In this document: positions 15,871 through 24,289 of the stretch, piece after piece
How positions within the stretch are numbered: the stretch's first letter is position 1
Layout of the letters: every line of letters starts with the position of its first letter
Assembly: GCA_017481495.1 (NCBI GenBank)
Contig: JAFUPC010000049.1
Span: 1 to 35,280, forward strand
Direction: 5' to 3'
Length of the DNA stretch: 35,280 nucleotides
Origin: Clostridia bacterium
Lineage (GTDB): Bacteria; Bacillota; Clostridia; Oscillospirales; CAG-272
The notes under the pieces: model-generated
What the model was told of the DNA's origin: nothing
The model's input: only the letters and a program-made list of their open reading frames with translations
Database searches by the model: none
Position numbers and translations under genes: made by a program

Positions 15871-17499
15871 TCAAATCCTCCCGAACACCCATCCGCCGGC
15901 AGGAATGGAAACGTGAAGAATCCCGTCTCCCCGCGCGACGGAACCGTTGCCCTCGAGCATTTCGAAAGATTTTCCGCCCTTGACGGACAAGCCCACGCAG
16001 ATGTCGGTGCCGTCGAGGAATTCTTCACCGTTCGCGACCGTGCGGCGGATGCCGCTGTTGTTCAGTAGCATCACATAATAACAGCCGTCTTTTTGGCTTT
16101 TTGTGATCTGCATCGAGCATCCGCCCCATTTTTTGACGGGGAGCAGCTCGTCGATGACCGTCCGCGCGCGGCGGCAGTCAATGATGGCATCGGCGTGTTC
16201 CCGTGCAAATTCTGGATTCCCGGTTGCATCAATGAGAATGGGATATTGTCCTACGGTCGGCGCATCCTCTGTGATGATGTCAACGGCATCGGGAGTGACG
16301 GTATTGCGGAGCGAGATCTGTTCCGTTCCCGCCATCGGGGCGCTGTCGCAGAACAGGAAGTTCAGCGCATCCACGACCTCCCCGAGCTTTTCGCGGAACG
16401 CACCCTCTGCTTTATAGCCGAGATACGTGTCGCGGGAGAGAGAAAGGTCAAGAACAGGCATTTCTCGCGGGAGAACGAGCGCCGCCGGGATGACGGGTGT
16501 GCCGATGTCCGGATACCGTGTTGTAAAATCGAGGAAGTCTTTTTTCACCTGTCCATATGGAGACAGTTCAAAGTCGTGCCAGTCGCAGAATGTGTTGCAC
16601 ATCCCCCATTCCTCCGCCATGAACGAGGCACCTGCCATGTAGGAATACAGGTGCAGACGGTGTTGAAGCGATCGCGAGGAACCGCCGTTTCCGCCGGAGG
16701 TGCGGAACGGGAACGACTCTGCGGAGATGTTCCACTCGTTCTTTTCCTCTTTGTGGTAACAGCACGCGGAGAATGGGGCGCCGCCCCATGGCTCATAATA
16801 CGTGCCGAACGGAATGCCCGCCGCCCGTGCCATGCCGCGTGCGTAGGCGATCTGAATGTTCGTGCCGCGGGTCTGGGCGCCGATCTCGGGCATCAGGCAT
16901 TTTGCACCGAGACGGATCTCCAAGGCTTGTGCCTGCATGGAACTGTCACAGGGGAGAAGATCGCCCGATACCTGCGCCTGCCGCTTGGAAAACAATTTTT
17001 CCATAGCGTTTAAATATTCGTCGATGCTTGCAGGGATGCCCATCTCCGCGTATTCTTCGGCGTTCATCGCTTCTAAAAACGTGTGTTCAAACGGATATGC
17101 CTGACGGATGGTCTCGGTGATGGCTTCCGCCGTCCACTCCGGACAGTTGTTGGAGGTGATCTTATGCAGATCCGATCGGACGTTGGACATCCACTCGTGC
17201 ATCTGGAATCCCCAGAAATTTTCGCCGAGCAGGGAACGGTATTCGTTCAAAAGCACTTCGTCGTAAGGATATTCTTCCAGAAAGCACCCGCCTTGCAGGC
17301 GGTCGATGTAGAACGGACAACAATGTTCCTTGACGTAATTGTAAAGATCGCCGCCGACACGGGCAAGATTGTTGAATTTCAGCCGTTCCTCAATGTCGAT
17401 GCTCTGGCAGAACCGGATGCCGTCGCCCGGACGGACGAGTCCCGCATCCACCTGAGCCTGCCAGGTTTCGGGCATATAGCAGTGTAAATAGGTGAACAT
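15871..17499 (-). CDS. Large protein of unknown family, possible TIM-barrel glycoside hydrolase
   Basis: The protein has 542 residues from the ATG at 17499 with AAGGAG upstream. I do not recognise the family. There is no signal peptide. Several aromatic-rich, acid-containing segments look like barrel loops of glycoside hydrolases: WGFQMHEWMSN, GTYYEPWGGAPFSACCY and FMAEEWGMCNTFCDW; the two Glu residues in EPW and EEWG could be a catalytic pair, which is inference only. A C-terminal beta-rich part (SMQITKSQKDGCYYVMLLNN) resembles the small domains that end GH42-like enzymes. It is the last gene of a three-gene operon with a solute-binding lipoprotein and a deacetylase-like protein, divergent from a ROK regulator, which supports a role in carbohydrate breakdown. 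Confidence 0.7.
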   Translation of the reverse strand: MFTYLHCYMPETWQAQVDAGLVRPGDGIRFCQSIDIEERLKFNNLARVGGDLYNYVKEHCCPFYIDRLQGGCFLEEYPYDEVLLNEYRSLLGENFWGFQMHEWMSNVRSDLHKITSNNCPEWTAEAITETIRQAYPFEHTFLEAMNAEEYAEMGIPASIDEYLNAMEKLFSKRQAQVSGDLLPCDSSMQAQALEIRLGAKCLMPEIGAQTRGTNIQIAYARGMARAAGIPFGTYYEPWGGAPFSACCYHKEEKNEWNISAESFPFRTSGGNGGSSRSLQHRLHLYSYMAGASFMAEEWGMCNTFCDWHDFELSPYGQVKKDFLDFTTRYPDIGTPVIPAALVLPREMPVLDLSLSRDTYLGYKAEGAFREKLGEVVDALNFLFCDSAPMAGTEQISLRNTVTPDAVDIITEDAPTVGQYPILIDATGNPEFAREHADAIIDCRRARTVIDELLPVKKWGGCSMQITKSQKDGCYYVMLLNNSGIRRTVANGEEFLDGTDICVGLSVKGGKSFEMLEGNGSVARGDGILHVSIPAGGWVFGRI

Positions 17500-17526
17500 C
17501 AATATTTCTCCTTTTATAAATCCATT

Positions 17527-18999
17527 TTAAGAAAGATCGGCGAGTGCCGCTTCAAATTTTTCGAGCTGTGCTTCCACGCCTGCGGTGATCTTTTCGGTCT
17601 GGGATACAATTTCCGGGGAGGATTTTGAGAAGATGCTGCTGACATATTTGTTCTTCGTTTCGGCTGACCAGACACCGGTACCGAGGTCATATGCGGAGCA
17701 GTCGAAAACAAGCTCCAGCATTTCGGCGGAATCAATGTCGCGGGCGACCTTTTCTTTCAGAAGCACATTGATATATGCCGGAATGGATTCGTAGTAGGAA
17801 TAATAGCCGAGCGCGTTTAACAGAATACCGACCTTTTCAAGGTCTGCTTCGTCCAGTGTACGCGGAAGAACGGATTGTGCGCCGCCCTCAACCAGAGAAT
17901 AATATTCCGTCTGTTCTTCATCGAATTTCGGCGGCGGAACAAAGCCGATGTCAAATTCAAGCGAACGCATCTTTGCCGCCTCACCGACATATGCGGCACA
18001 GAACATCGCGCGGCCGTCCGTGAATACAGTGTCAATGTCAACATTGATATCTGCCAGCTTGTCATTGAAGATATCCGGATTCTGCGAATCGAGCTGTACG
18101 AATTTAGACATAACGGTCTGCGCGTGCTCATTTCCGGGTACGGCAAAATACAGCTTTCCGTCGCTGTCCTTATCAACGTATTTGACACCGGCTCCCATCA
18201 ACAGGGCACTGTAATGACGGGTCGGCGTTCCGATGATGCCGTAACGGTCGTTTTCCGGCTCCATTTTTCCGTCACCGTTGAGGTCCGAAACCGCCAGCTC
18301 CGCGAGCGCATACATGGTTTCCAGTGTCCATTTTTCGTCACGCACCAATGTGTAGAGGTCATCCTCCACATCCAGCTCCGCCATCATTTTGTTGTTGAAC
18401 ACATAAACGTGACGGGTGGAATAATTGTAAAGCGAATATGCGCCGGATACTGCTGCTTGGATGCCGCCAAAATTGTAGGTCTCGGTTGCAGCATTGTCCC
18501 ACCAAGGCTGTGAAAGGTCCAGTCCCCGGACTTCATCCCACGAAAGCAGACAATCCTTTAAGAGAATGGTTGCAACGGATGCATCAAAGACCATTGCGGT
18601 ATCGAAATATTTATCTCCTGCGGAGACGGCGTTGGGAATGGCGGTGCGCATATTGGCGTTTTCTTCCGGGATTTCCTCGATGGAACAGTTGTACAGCTCC
18701 TCCACCCGCTGTTCGCGGTCGAAAAGGGCATCGTTCAGTATCTCGCCGATCGGTTCATCGACAAGGATCGTTGTCGTTGCCCAGTTGAAACTTTCGGCTG
18801 TGGAGTTGAGAATGGTCAGCACAGCACCGTTCATGTCCAAAATCTCTGGCGCGGGAAGACGGTCGTCATCGACGACGGTCTCTGTCACAGTACTGGTGGA
18901 GACGGTGTCGGTCGTGACAGCACCGCTGTCCGTTTCATCGGCACAGGAGGCACACAGCAGCGCGGTCAGCAGAAAACATAGAAAAAACTGTCGCTTCAT
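17527..18999 (-). CDS. Extracellular solute-binding lipoprotein (ABC importer type)
   Basis: The protein has 490 residues. It has a signal peptide with lipobox LCASC and lipidated Cys19, then a Ser/Thr/Val-rich linker. The body shows features of family 1 sugar-binding proteins: an N-terminal beta strand (AVLTILN), WWDNAATETYNFGG, KWTLETMYALAEL, RYGIIGTP and VPPPKFDEEQTEYYS. It contains an EF-hand-like loop DLNGDGKMEPENDRYG and a DKDSDGKLYF segment, which probably bind calcium. It would deliver a sugar or oligosaccharide to an ABC permease. No permease or ATPase gene is in the window. The start at 18999 has AAGGAG about 9 nt upstream, overlapping the end of the previous gene, and the next gene starts 27 nt after its stop. 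Confidence 0.85.
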   Translation of the reverse strand: MKRQFFLCFLLTALLCASCADETDSGAVTTDTVSTSTVTETVVDDDRLPAPEILDMNGAVLTILNSTAESFNWATTTILVDEPIGEILNDALFDREQRVEELYNCSIEEIPEENANMRTAIPNAVSAGDKYFDTAMVFDASVATILLKDCLLSWDEVRGLDLSQPWWDNAATETYNFGGIQAAVSGAYSLYNYSTRHVYVFNNKMMAELDVEDDLYTLVRDEKWTLETMYALAELAVSDLNGDGKMEPENDRYGIIGTPTRHYSALLMGAGVKYVDKDSDGKLYFAVPGNEHAQTVMSKFVQLDSQNPDIFNDKLADINVDIDTVFTDGRAMFCAAYVGEAAKMRSLEFDIGFVPPPKFDEEQTEYYSLVEGGAQSVLPRTLDEADLEKVGILLNALGYYSYYESIPAYINVLLKEKVARDIDSAEMLELVFDCSAYDLGTGVWSAETKNKYVSSIFSKSSPEIVSQTEKITAGVEAQLEKFEAALADLS

Positions 19000-19014
19000 A
19001 TTTTTAATCGCTCC

Positions 19015-20556
19015 TTATGAATTGATGATCGTGAACATAAGCACGCCGTTTTCATCGGAATGCGCTTCTGCGGTATCGGAAAATTGCCCCGCGGTCAGGC
19101 AAAGTCCGTATTCTGTTCCGCCGTAGGAGAGGGTGAGGGTATCCTTTGTTTGTGCGGTGACAGTGGGAAGATGATCGTCGTTCCCGATGTGCGCTTTGAG
19201 AATAAACGGTCGGTCGCAGGTGATGTGGATGCTCTCCTCGGACAGCGTTACGGTGACAGGGGAATAAGTAAGCTGTGCCGTGCCGCCGCCGAGGTCGGAG
19301 AACTGCATTTTTTTACACGGAATGCGATTCCCGTCCGTGTCGGTGAGATACAGTCCTGCCAGAATCCCCGCGCCCGTGTGGCGGTTGCCGTCGATGACAG
19401 GAAGCGTTTCGTAGACCGCTTCGTTTGATTTGCAGACAACGTCTTCAAACGGGTCGGGATACGTTTCGCGGAAGACGTGCAGATCGCGGATGCGCATTTT
19501 TTCGCCGTCGGCGTACAGGTTGATGCGGTAATTCTTGGAGGAATACCAGACGGAGGTCTTGTCATCATCGTCAAATGCACAGTGTGCGGTAATGGCGGAT
19601 GCAGGGGTCTCGGCATATGTTTCCTTATACCAACGGCCGGTGTCGCCGAGCGGCTCGACCGTCAGCTTGTCCTCCGCCTGCAAACGCGCGAACTGCGTGA
19701 ACTGGTAGGTAAGCCCGTCCTTCATCGCATCCCAGCCGAAGGAATTTTCCTGTCCCGCCTGCGCATAACCGAACGTCAGGCAGTCGCCGTTGTAGTTTTC
19801 AGAAAGATACCAATCCACCCAGCGCGGAACACCGCCGCCGCCCGTGTTGTTCGTGTAAACGGGCTCCAGCGTGATGACCCCTTGGGTTTTTGCACCCTCT
19901 TCCAAACTCATGCCGAAATCGTACTGGTAGACATGGTCGGAGCCGAGCATCCGGAACAGTGGAACGTCCAACTGCTGTTCCTTCGTCTGTGCGGGCATGA
20001 AGACATTTGTGCGGCTCGGATAATACGCCTGTCCGTAGTAGCCGCCCCACAGGGTGTAACCGTCGGTGCCGTACTGTTCCTTGCAGTTGCAGACGGCGTC
20101 GAGACCGTAAGTATCGCAGAGGTAACGGACGGTGTGCGAATCAAAAAACCACGAACCGAACACGCGCGGATAATAGCCGAATGTCTCGCGGAATTTTTCA
20201 AAAAGGACATCGCACAGCCGCTCGCGCTGTTCCTTTGTGTACCCGACCGAAAATCCGCAGTGTGCGTGCCAGTCCCACGGATAGCGTCCCGTCCACGGAA
20301 TCCCCGCATCGGCGGTTTCCGGCTCCACAATCTCGTGCCAGACACCCAGCTCAAACTGCGCGGGGTCAAGCGACTTCATCAGCTCCACATAAACGGGGTC
20401 GCAGAGCGCATCGTACTGCAAAAGAAATGTGCCGCGTAAATCCAGTTTTTTCATCAGCGCGATCTGCTCCCGGACGGGGGTGACGAGGTCCATTTCCAGA
20501 CGCGGTTCGATGTCGCGGATGAAGTTGACGATGTTGACGATCTGTCGTTTGTTCAT
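19015..20556 (-). CDS. Polysaccharide deacetylase-like / beta-alpha-barrel carbohydrate enzyme
   Basis: The protein has 513 residues from the ATG at 20556 (MNKRQIVNIVNFIRDIEPR), with AAGGAG 9 nt upstream; the longer open frame reaches through the promoter. The N-terminal 330 residues look like a NodB/GH57-type barrel: RGTFLLQYDAL, FELGVWHEIVEPE, WDWHAHCGFSVGYT, FGSWFFDSHTVRYLCDTYGLDAVCNCKEQYG. His and Asp residues in WHE, HAHC and DSH are candidates for metal binding. The C-terminal 180 residues are beta-rich (for example DGNRIPCKKMQFSDLGGGTAQL). There is no signal peptide, so it should be intracellular. It is the first gene of the operon, divergent from the ROK regulator. The family assignment is by pattern only. 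Confidence 0.65.
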   Translation of the reverse strand: MNKRQIVNIVNFIRDIEPRLEMDLVTPVREQIALMKKLDLRGTFLLQYDALCDPVYVELMKSLDPAQFELGVWHEIVEPETADAGIPWTGRYPWDWHAHCGFSVGYTKEQRERLCDVLFEKFRETFGYYPRVFGSWFFDSHTVRYLCDTYGLDAVCNCKEQYGTDGYTLWGGYYGQAYYPSRTNVFMPAQTKEQQLDVPLFRMLGSDHVYQYDFGMSLEEGAKTQGVITLEPVYTNNTGGGGVPRWVDWYLSENYNGDCLTFGYAQAGQENSFGWDAMKDGLTYQFTQFARLQAEDKLTVEPLGDTGRWYKETYAETPASAITAHCAFDDDDKTSVWYSSKNYRINLYADGEKMRIRDLHVFRETYPDPFEDVVCKSNEAVYETLPVIDGNRHTGAGILAGLYLTDTDGNRIPCKKMQFSDLGGGTAQLTYSPVTVTLSEESIHITCDRPFILKAHIGNDDHLPTVTAQTKDTLTLSYGGTEYGLCLTAGQFSDTAEAHSDENGVLMFTIINS

Positions 20557-20599
20557 GATAATGACTCCTTCTTTTAACGAACGGATTTTGATTGCTTTC

Positions 20600-20628
20600 A
20601 TTATACCATATTCCCAAAAGAAAAACAA
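20600..20628 (-). promoter_or_regulatory. Promoter of the deacetylase-like/solute-binding operon
   Basis: On the minus strand TTGTTT (20623-20628) and a perfect TATAAT (20600-20605) are separated by 17 bp, about 45 bp before the start codon. Confidence 0.65.
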
Positions 20629-20683
20629 GCACCCAAGCGAAATCCACACGAAAATATTTTTTCAATTCTATTTAGAAAAGCAC

Positions 20684-20712
20684 TTGACAAATCCGCGAAA
20701 AAGGAGTATAAT
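20684..20712 (+). promoter_or_regulatory. Consensus sigma-A promoter of the ROK regulator gene
   Basis: TTGACA (20684-20689) and TATAAT (20707-20712) are both perfect and separated by 17 bp. It is back-to-back with the minus-strand promoter, with about 55 bp between the two -35 boxes. Confidence 0.9.
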
Positions 20713-20737
20713 TATTATATAATCACAGAAAAAATTT

Positions 20738-20814
20738 AAGAATCCTCGGCTTTCCGGTTTTATGGGGGATTCTTTCCGGATACAGCAGAAATCCGTTGAA
20801 AAACGATGGATTTC
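20738..20814 (+). promoter_or_regulatory. Paired hairpins in the ROK gene leader
   Basis: Within the 140-nt leader are two inverted repeats: AAGAATCC (20738-20745) with GGATTCTT (20767-20774), and GAAATCC (20788-20794) with GGATTTC (20808-20814). They share the AATCC/GGATT core. They may be operators for the ROK protein or RNA hairpins. Confidence 0.45.
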
Positions 20815-20857
20815 GTGACGAATGGTGAATAATGTTGAATAAAGAAAGGAATTCCGT

Positions 20858-21946
20858 TTGGAACGCATCAATTTAAGCAGCATCAAAAAGGAAAGTGTCC
20901 GCGCCATCTTTACCGCGATCACGGCAAAGGATCAGATCAGCCGCGCGGAGATCGCCGAGATCACGGGGCTTTCACTGATGACCGTCGGCAAGGTGGTGGA
21001 TGCACTTCTGGAAAGAAGCGTCATCAGCCAGTGCAAGGAGGTTCGCAACATGGCTGGCCGCCGTGCGGGTCTTGTCAGCCTGAACACCGCCAAATTTTTC
21101 ATGATTCTTGATCTTACCTCCCGTTCCATGTCCATGACGGTGATGGATCTCGCCCTCAATATCGTGGATCGGGTTACATACGAGTACAATCATGACTTCT
21201 ATTATGAAGAAAATCTCTACATCTTCATGAAGAATGTCAAGATCTATATTCTGCGGAAGCTGAATATGGACGACGCGGTCGGCATCGGTGTCGTTCTTCC
21301 TGGGAACTACAACGCGGAAAGCGACACCGTGGATGCCCCGCGCATTCCGGAGCTGTCAAAGACCCACGTCCGCGCCATCATCGAGGACGTTCTGCGCACT
21401 CCGGTCACAACGCTGGAAAAGGACGTCGTCACCGCGGCGGCATCGAATCTTGCCGACCTGACGGCGGAAAACATTTCCAATGCGGTTTATGTCTGCATCG
21501 GCGAAACGCTGTCGGGCGCGCTGATTTCCGGCGGGCAGCTGCTCCACGGAAAGAGCGGATATGCCGGCGACATCGGCAGATTTCCAACCGAGCACGCGCG
21601 CGGCATGAACGCGGATTACCGGAACAACGGAAACGCATCAGGCGCGAAGACCTTGCAGGCACTCTTTGACGAGCGTGGTCTGCGGGAGGAGACCGTTTCC
21701 GCGCTTGCGGAGGCGATTGCATACGAAATTCTGCTGCTTAGCCCCGATGTCGTTGTGATCGAAAATTGCTGTGGGGTCATCATGGAGACGTTCCGCCCGC
21801 TCCTGACGGAGAAACTCTCCCGCATCACACAGACGGACACGGCAGATCTGCCCCAGATCCGCATTCTGGAATCCGGCGTGCGGCACGCATACCGCGGCCT
21901 TGCGCTTGGAATGCGCAGTGCATGGATTCAGAACGAATCCAAATAA
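20858..21946 (+). CDS. ROK family transcriptional regulator
   Basis: The protein has 362 residues and starts at a TTG (20858) with AAAGGA 8 nt upstream; no better start exists. Residues 1-75 form a winged helix (SRAEIAEITGLSLMTVGKVVDALLERSVI, with the recognition helix at its centre), followed by the two-lobe ROK fold: DLTSRSMSMTVMDLA, IGVVLPGNY, LEKDVVTAAASNL, VYVCIGETLSGALISGGQLLHGKSGYAGDIGRF. The CxCGxxGCxE zinc motif of typical ROK proteins is missing, and so is a kinase-type catalytic Asp pattern, so it probably only senses a sugar. It is divergent from the carbohydrate operon and is likely its repressor. An aldo/keto reductase follows after 25 nt. Confidence 0.85.
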   Translation: MERINLSSIKKESVRAIFTAITAKDQISRAEIAEITGLSLMTVGKVVDALLERSVISQCKEVRNMAGRRAGLVSLNTAKFFMILDLTSRSMSMTVMDLALNIVDRVTYEYNHDFYYEENLYIFMKNVKIYILRKLNMDDAVGIGVVLPGNYNAESDTVDAPRIPELSKTHVRAIIEDVLRTPVTTLEKDVVTAAASNLADLTAENISNAVYVCIGETLSGALISGGQLLHGKSGYAGDIGRFPTEHARGMNADYRNNGNASGAKTLQALFDERGLREETVSALAEAIAYEILLLSPDVVVIENCCGVIMETFRPLLTEKLSRITQTDTADLPQIRILESGVRHAYRGLALGMRSAWIQNESK

Positions 21947-21971
21947 ATGCAATTTATAAATAGGATATATT

Positions 21972-22946
21972 ATGAAATCAGTGACCATCCGGACGGCGTT
22001 TGCCTCGACCGGCGCAAAACCGCTGACCGTTTCCCCCATCGCGCTCGGCATTGCAAAATACGGCGGATATGACCGGACAGCGGAAAACCATGCACAGCTC
22101 GACCGCTTTGTCAGCGGCGGCGGGAACTTGATCGACACCGCACTTGTCTACGGCCGCTGGCACGATGAAACGCGCACCAGTTACAGCGAAAAAATTCTGG
22201 GCAGCTGGCTCAAAAAAGACGACAACAGCGAAAAAGCGATCGTCTGCACCAAGGGCGCGCATCCGCTTCCGGGAACGACGGAACCACGAGTGACCCCGGC
22301 GTGCATTGCCGCAGACATTGCGGAGTCGCTTGACAATCTGCACACGTCACCGGACATCTATTTTCTGCACCGGGACGACGAACGCATCCCGGTCTCCGAC
22401 ATCATGGATGAATTGAACCGCCATACCGAAAAAGGGGAGATGAACCTGCTCGGTGCTTCCAACTGGACGGCGCAGCGCATTTACATGGCAAACGATTACT
22501 GCGAACAGCACGGTCTGCGCGGCTTTGATGTGTCCCAGATCTGCTTCAACATCATCCGCACCACCCCGGCGCAGATCGGCGACACTACGCTTGTGTCTAT
22601 GACTGAGGAGGACAGGAGCATTTACCGCGACCTCGGAACGACCATCATGGCGTTTTCCTCCCAGGCGGGCGGATTCGTTTCCAAATTCTATCACATCCCC
22701 GATGCGGAAATCCGCTCCCCATTTGCGTGTGAAGAAACCTTTGCGCGGATGCGCCGCATCCGCATGGTGTGCGAAAGCGAAAACCTCACCCCGACCGCCA
22801 TCACCCTTGGCTACCTGCGCGGACAGGACATCCCGGTCATTCCAGTCATCGGTGCGTCAAACGACAGACAGCTCGACGACTGTATGGCGTGGGCGGACTT
22901 CGCACTGCAGCCGGAGTGGATTCGGTTTATTGACGGGGAATTGTAA
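21972..22946 (+). CDS. Aldo/keto reductase
   Basis: The protein has 324 residues. The AKR catalytic tetrad is visible: Asp55 and Tyr60 in NLIDTALVYG, Lys94 in IVCTKG, and His133 in YFLHRDD. The phosphate-binding end of the NADP site appears as IPVIPVIGASNDRQLDD. It reduces an aldehyde or ketone, often a sugar, with NAD(P)H. It lies 25 nt after the ROK gene on the same strand, so it probably belongs to the same regulon. A GGATAT site precedes the ATG. A bidirectional terminator follows. Confidence 0.9.
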   Translation: MKSVTIRTAFASTGAKPLTVSPIALGIAKYGGYDRTAENHAQLDRFVSGGGNLIDTALVYGRWHDETRTSYSEKILGSWLKKDDNSEKAIVCTKGAHPLPGTTEPRVTPACIAADIAESLDNLHTSPDIYFLHRDDERIPVSDIMDELNRHTEKGEMNLLGASNWTAQRIYMANDYCEQHGLRGFDVSQICFNIIRTTPAQIGDTTLVSMTEEDRSIYRDLGTTIMAFSSQAGGFVSKFYHIPDAEIRSPFACEETFARMRRIRMVCESENLTPTAITLGYLRGQDIPVIPVIGASNDRQLDDCMAWADFALQPEWIRFIDGEL

Positions 22947-22962
22947 AGGGAATATAAAAATG

Positions 22963-22998
22963 AAACGACAGAGTTTTTGCGGCTCTGTCGTTTTTGTG
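22963..22998. terminator. Bidirectional terminator between the aldo/keto reductase and DUF4230 genes
   Basis: An 11-bp perfect stem, AAACGACAGAG (22963-22973) with CTCTGTCGTTT (22983-22993), is followed by T's on the plus strand and by a T-rich tract on the minus strand (complement of AATATAAAAA). It serves the converging genes on both sides. Confidence 0.85.
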
Positions 22999-23003
22999 TT
23001 GGG

Positions 23004-23729
23004 TCAGGAATTTTCTTCAGCTGGCTTGAATTTAATGGTGAGAGTACGGTCACCGACAGTCGGTGTCAGGAGTGTGCGAATCAACAGTTCGGACTGTTTT
23101 TCTGCTTCGGCGAGAAGTGATTTTTTGTCAAGATTCTTGTTAAGATCCTCTTCTGCTTCATGCAAAGCTTCGACAATATCCTGCGGATTCGATGGATTGA
23201 AAATTGATTCCCTTTCATCGAAAAGTCGAAGATTATCATTATCAATGTTCATACTGAGAATTTCAACCGTAGGTAATGAAATGATGACCTCCGTGTCGGT
23301 GATGATTATGTCATCGTTTGTGAATTTCTCGAAATTGATTCCGGCTTTCGCTGTTGCTGTGTAATACATGGTAAAGGATTTCTTTGCCAAAAAAGAACCA
23401 TCCTGAAAATAGATAAATCCATTCTGAATGATTTGCGCGGAAGCAAGTTCCTTTACACTTTGCAACTGTGCGGAAACGACCTCGACGGTGATTCGATCTA
23501 TTTCTTCAATTTTGTGTTTTAGATTGTCGATCTCCTCCTCTTGTTTTCCGATGGTTAAATAGGCATCGCGGACATACCAAGCAAGGAAAATGAGGAGTGC
23601 GCATAATATGCAGACAAAAACGACCTTGGTATATCGCAGAATGGTCGCAAGGGAGTGCGGGAGTCTCGGTCGCCCCTGCCGTTCCCGATGCTCGGGGTTG
23701 GGTGGAAAGAAGTTGTTCTGATTGTCCAT
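23004..23729 (-). CDS. DUF4230 single-pass membrane protein
   Basis: The protein has 241 residues. A cytoplasmic, basic N-terminus (about 33 residues) is followed by one membrane helix (VVFVCILCALLIFLAW, about 36-51) and a short coiled coil (EEEIDNLKHKIEEID, about 63-77). The outside part matches DUF4230: KKSFTMYYTATAKAGINFEKF, IIISLPTVEILSMNIDNDNLRLFDE and LLTPTVGDRTLTIKF. The family has no established function. AAAGGA precedes the ATG at 23729. The gene is richer in A/T than its neighbours and has its own consensus promoter, divergent from a small XRE regulator; this looks like an independently acquired pair. Confidence 0.8.
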   Translation of the reverse strand: MDNQNNFFPPNPEHRERQGRPRLPHSLATILRYTKVVFVCILCALLIFLAWYVRDAYLTIGKQEEEIDNLKHKIEEIDRITVEVVSAQLQSVKELASAQIIQNGFIYFQDGSFLAKKSFTMYYTATAKAGINFEKFTNDDIIITDTEVIISLPTVEILSMNIDNDNLRLFDERESIFNPSNPQDIVEALHEAEEDLNKNLDKKSLLAEAEKQSELLIRTLLTPTVGDRTLTIKFKPAEENS

Positions 23730-23846
23730 TGTTTTACAATGTCCTTTCTGTTTATGAGAATTTTTGCAGAAATAATCTTCTGCATATAAGAATCCGTAAA
23801 TATCGCGAAGATTCGTTTTTCTGCGACAAAATATTCATTTGCATCA

Positions 23847-23901
23847 ATTATATCACAATTTGAGATGAATGTCAATATCTCAATGTGAGATATTATATAA
23901 T
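23847..23901. promoter_or_regulatory. Divergent promoter-operator between DUF4230 and XRE genes
   Basis: The minus-strand promoter is TTGACA (23870-23875) with TATAAT (23847-23852), 17-bp spacing. A perfect palindrome ATCTCA-ATG-TGAGAT lies at 23877-23891, and a further half-site TGAGAT lies at 23861-23866 inside the minus-strand promoter spacer. On the plus strand TATAAT (23896-23901) follows directly, so the palindrome sits in its spacer. One regulator bound here could block both promoters. Confidence 0.75.
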
Positions 23902-23941
23902 GGAGTATCCAAATCCAAGAGAAAGACGGGGTATCTCCATC

Positions 23942-24148
23942 ATGCGCCTGAAAGACATCCGGGAAGACCGCGACCTGACCCAGAAGCAGATCGCGGATTA
24001 TCTTCATGTTAAACAGAACACCTACTCCCAATATGAAAACGGACAGCGACAGCTGCCCATTGATGCGCTCATCGCGCTTGCGCGGTATTATAAAACCTCC
24101 GCGGACTACCTGCTCGGTCTGACCGACGACCCGCGACCGTATCGGTGA
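23942..24148 (+). CDS. Small XRE-family HTH regulator
   Basis: The protein has 68 residues and is one HTH_3 domain: MRLKDIREDRDLTQKQIADYL, the recognition helix in VKQNTYSQYENGQRQLP, then LIALARYYKTSADYLLGL. The start at 23942 is preferred over ATGs at 23900 and 23885 because those lie in or before the promoter -10 box. The divergent DUF4230 gene and the palindrome between them suggest that it represses both. DNA binding is confident; the signal is unknown. Confidence 0.85.
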   Translation: MRLKDIREDRDLTQKQIADYLHVKQNTYSQYENGQRQLPIDALIALARYYKTSADYLLGLTDDPRPYR

Positions 24149-24150
24149 AC

Positions 24151-24226
24151 GATCACCGCGGTGAAGAATCAACATGGTGAAGAACCGGCGTGGTAAAAAA
24201 TACCGCGTAAAAAACCGCCGTAGTTC
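24151..24226. repeat. Degenerate short tandem repeat, about 16-bp units
   Basis: Four to five imperfect units follow each other: GATCACCGCGGTGAAGAA (24151-24168), TCAACATGGTGAAGAA, CCGGCGTGGTAAAAAA, TACCGCGTAAAAAA and CCGCCGTAGTTC. Each has a (C)CGnnG-G-T core followed by an A-rich tail. It starts 2 nt after the XRE stop codon. Confidence 0.5.
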
Positions 24227-24289
24227 CGTCCGGAGGTGGTCGGGGGAGTGCGCAATGTCAAGGTTCTTTTATAGATTTTCCGGAACTTC

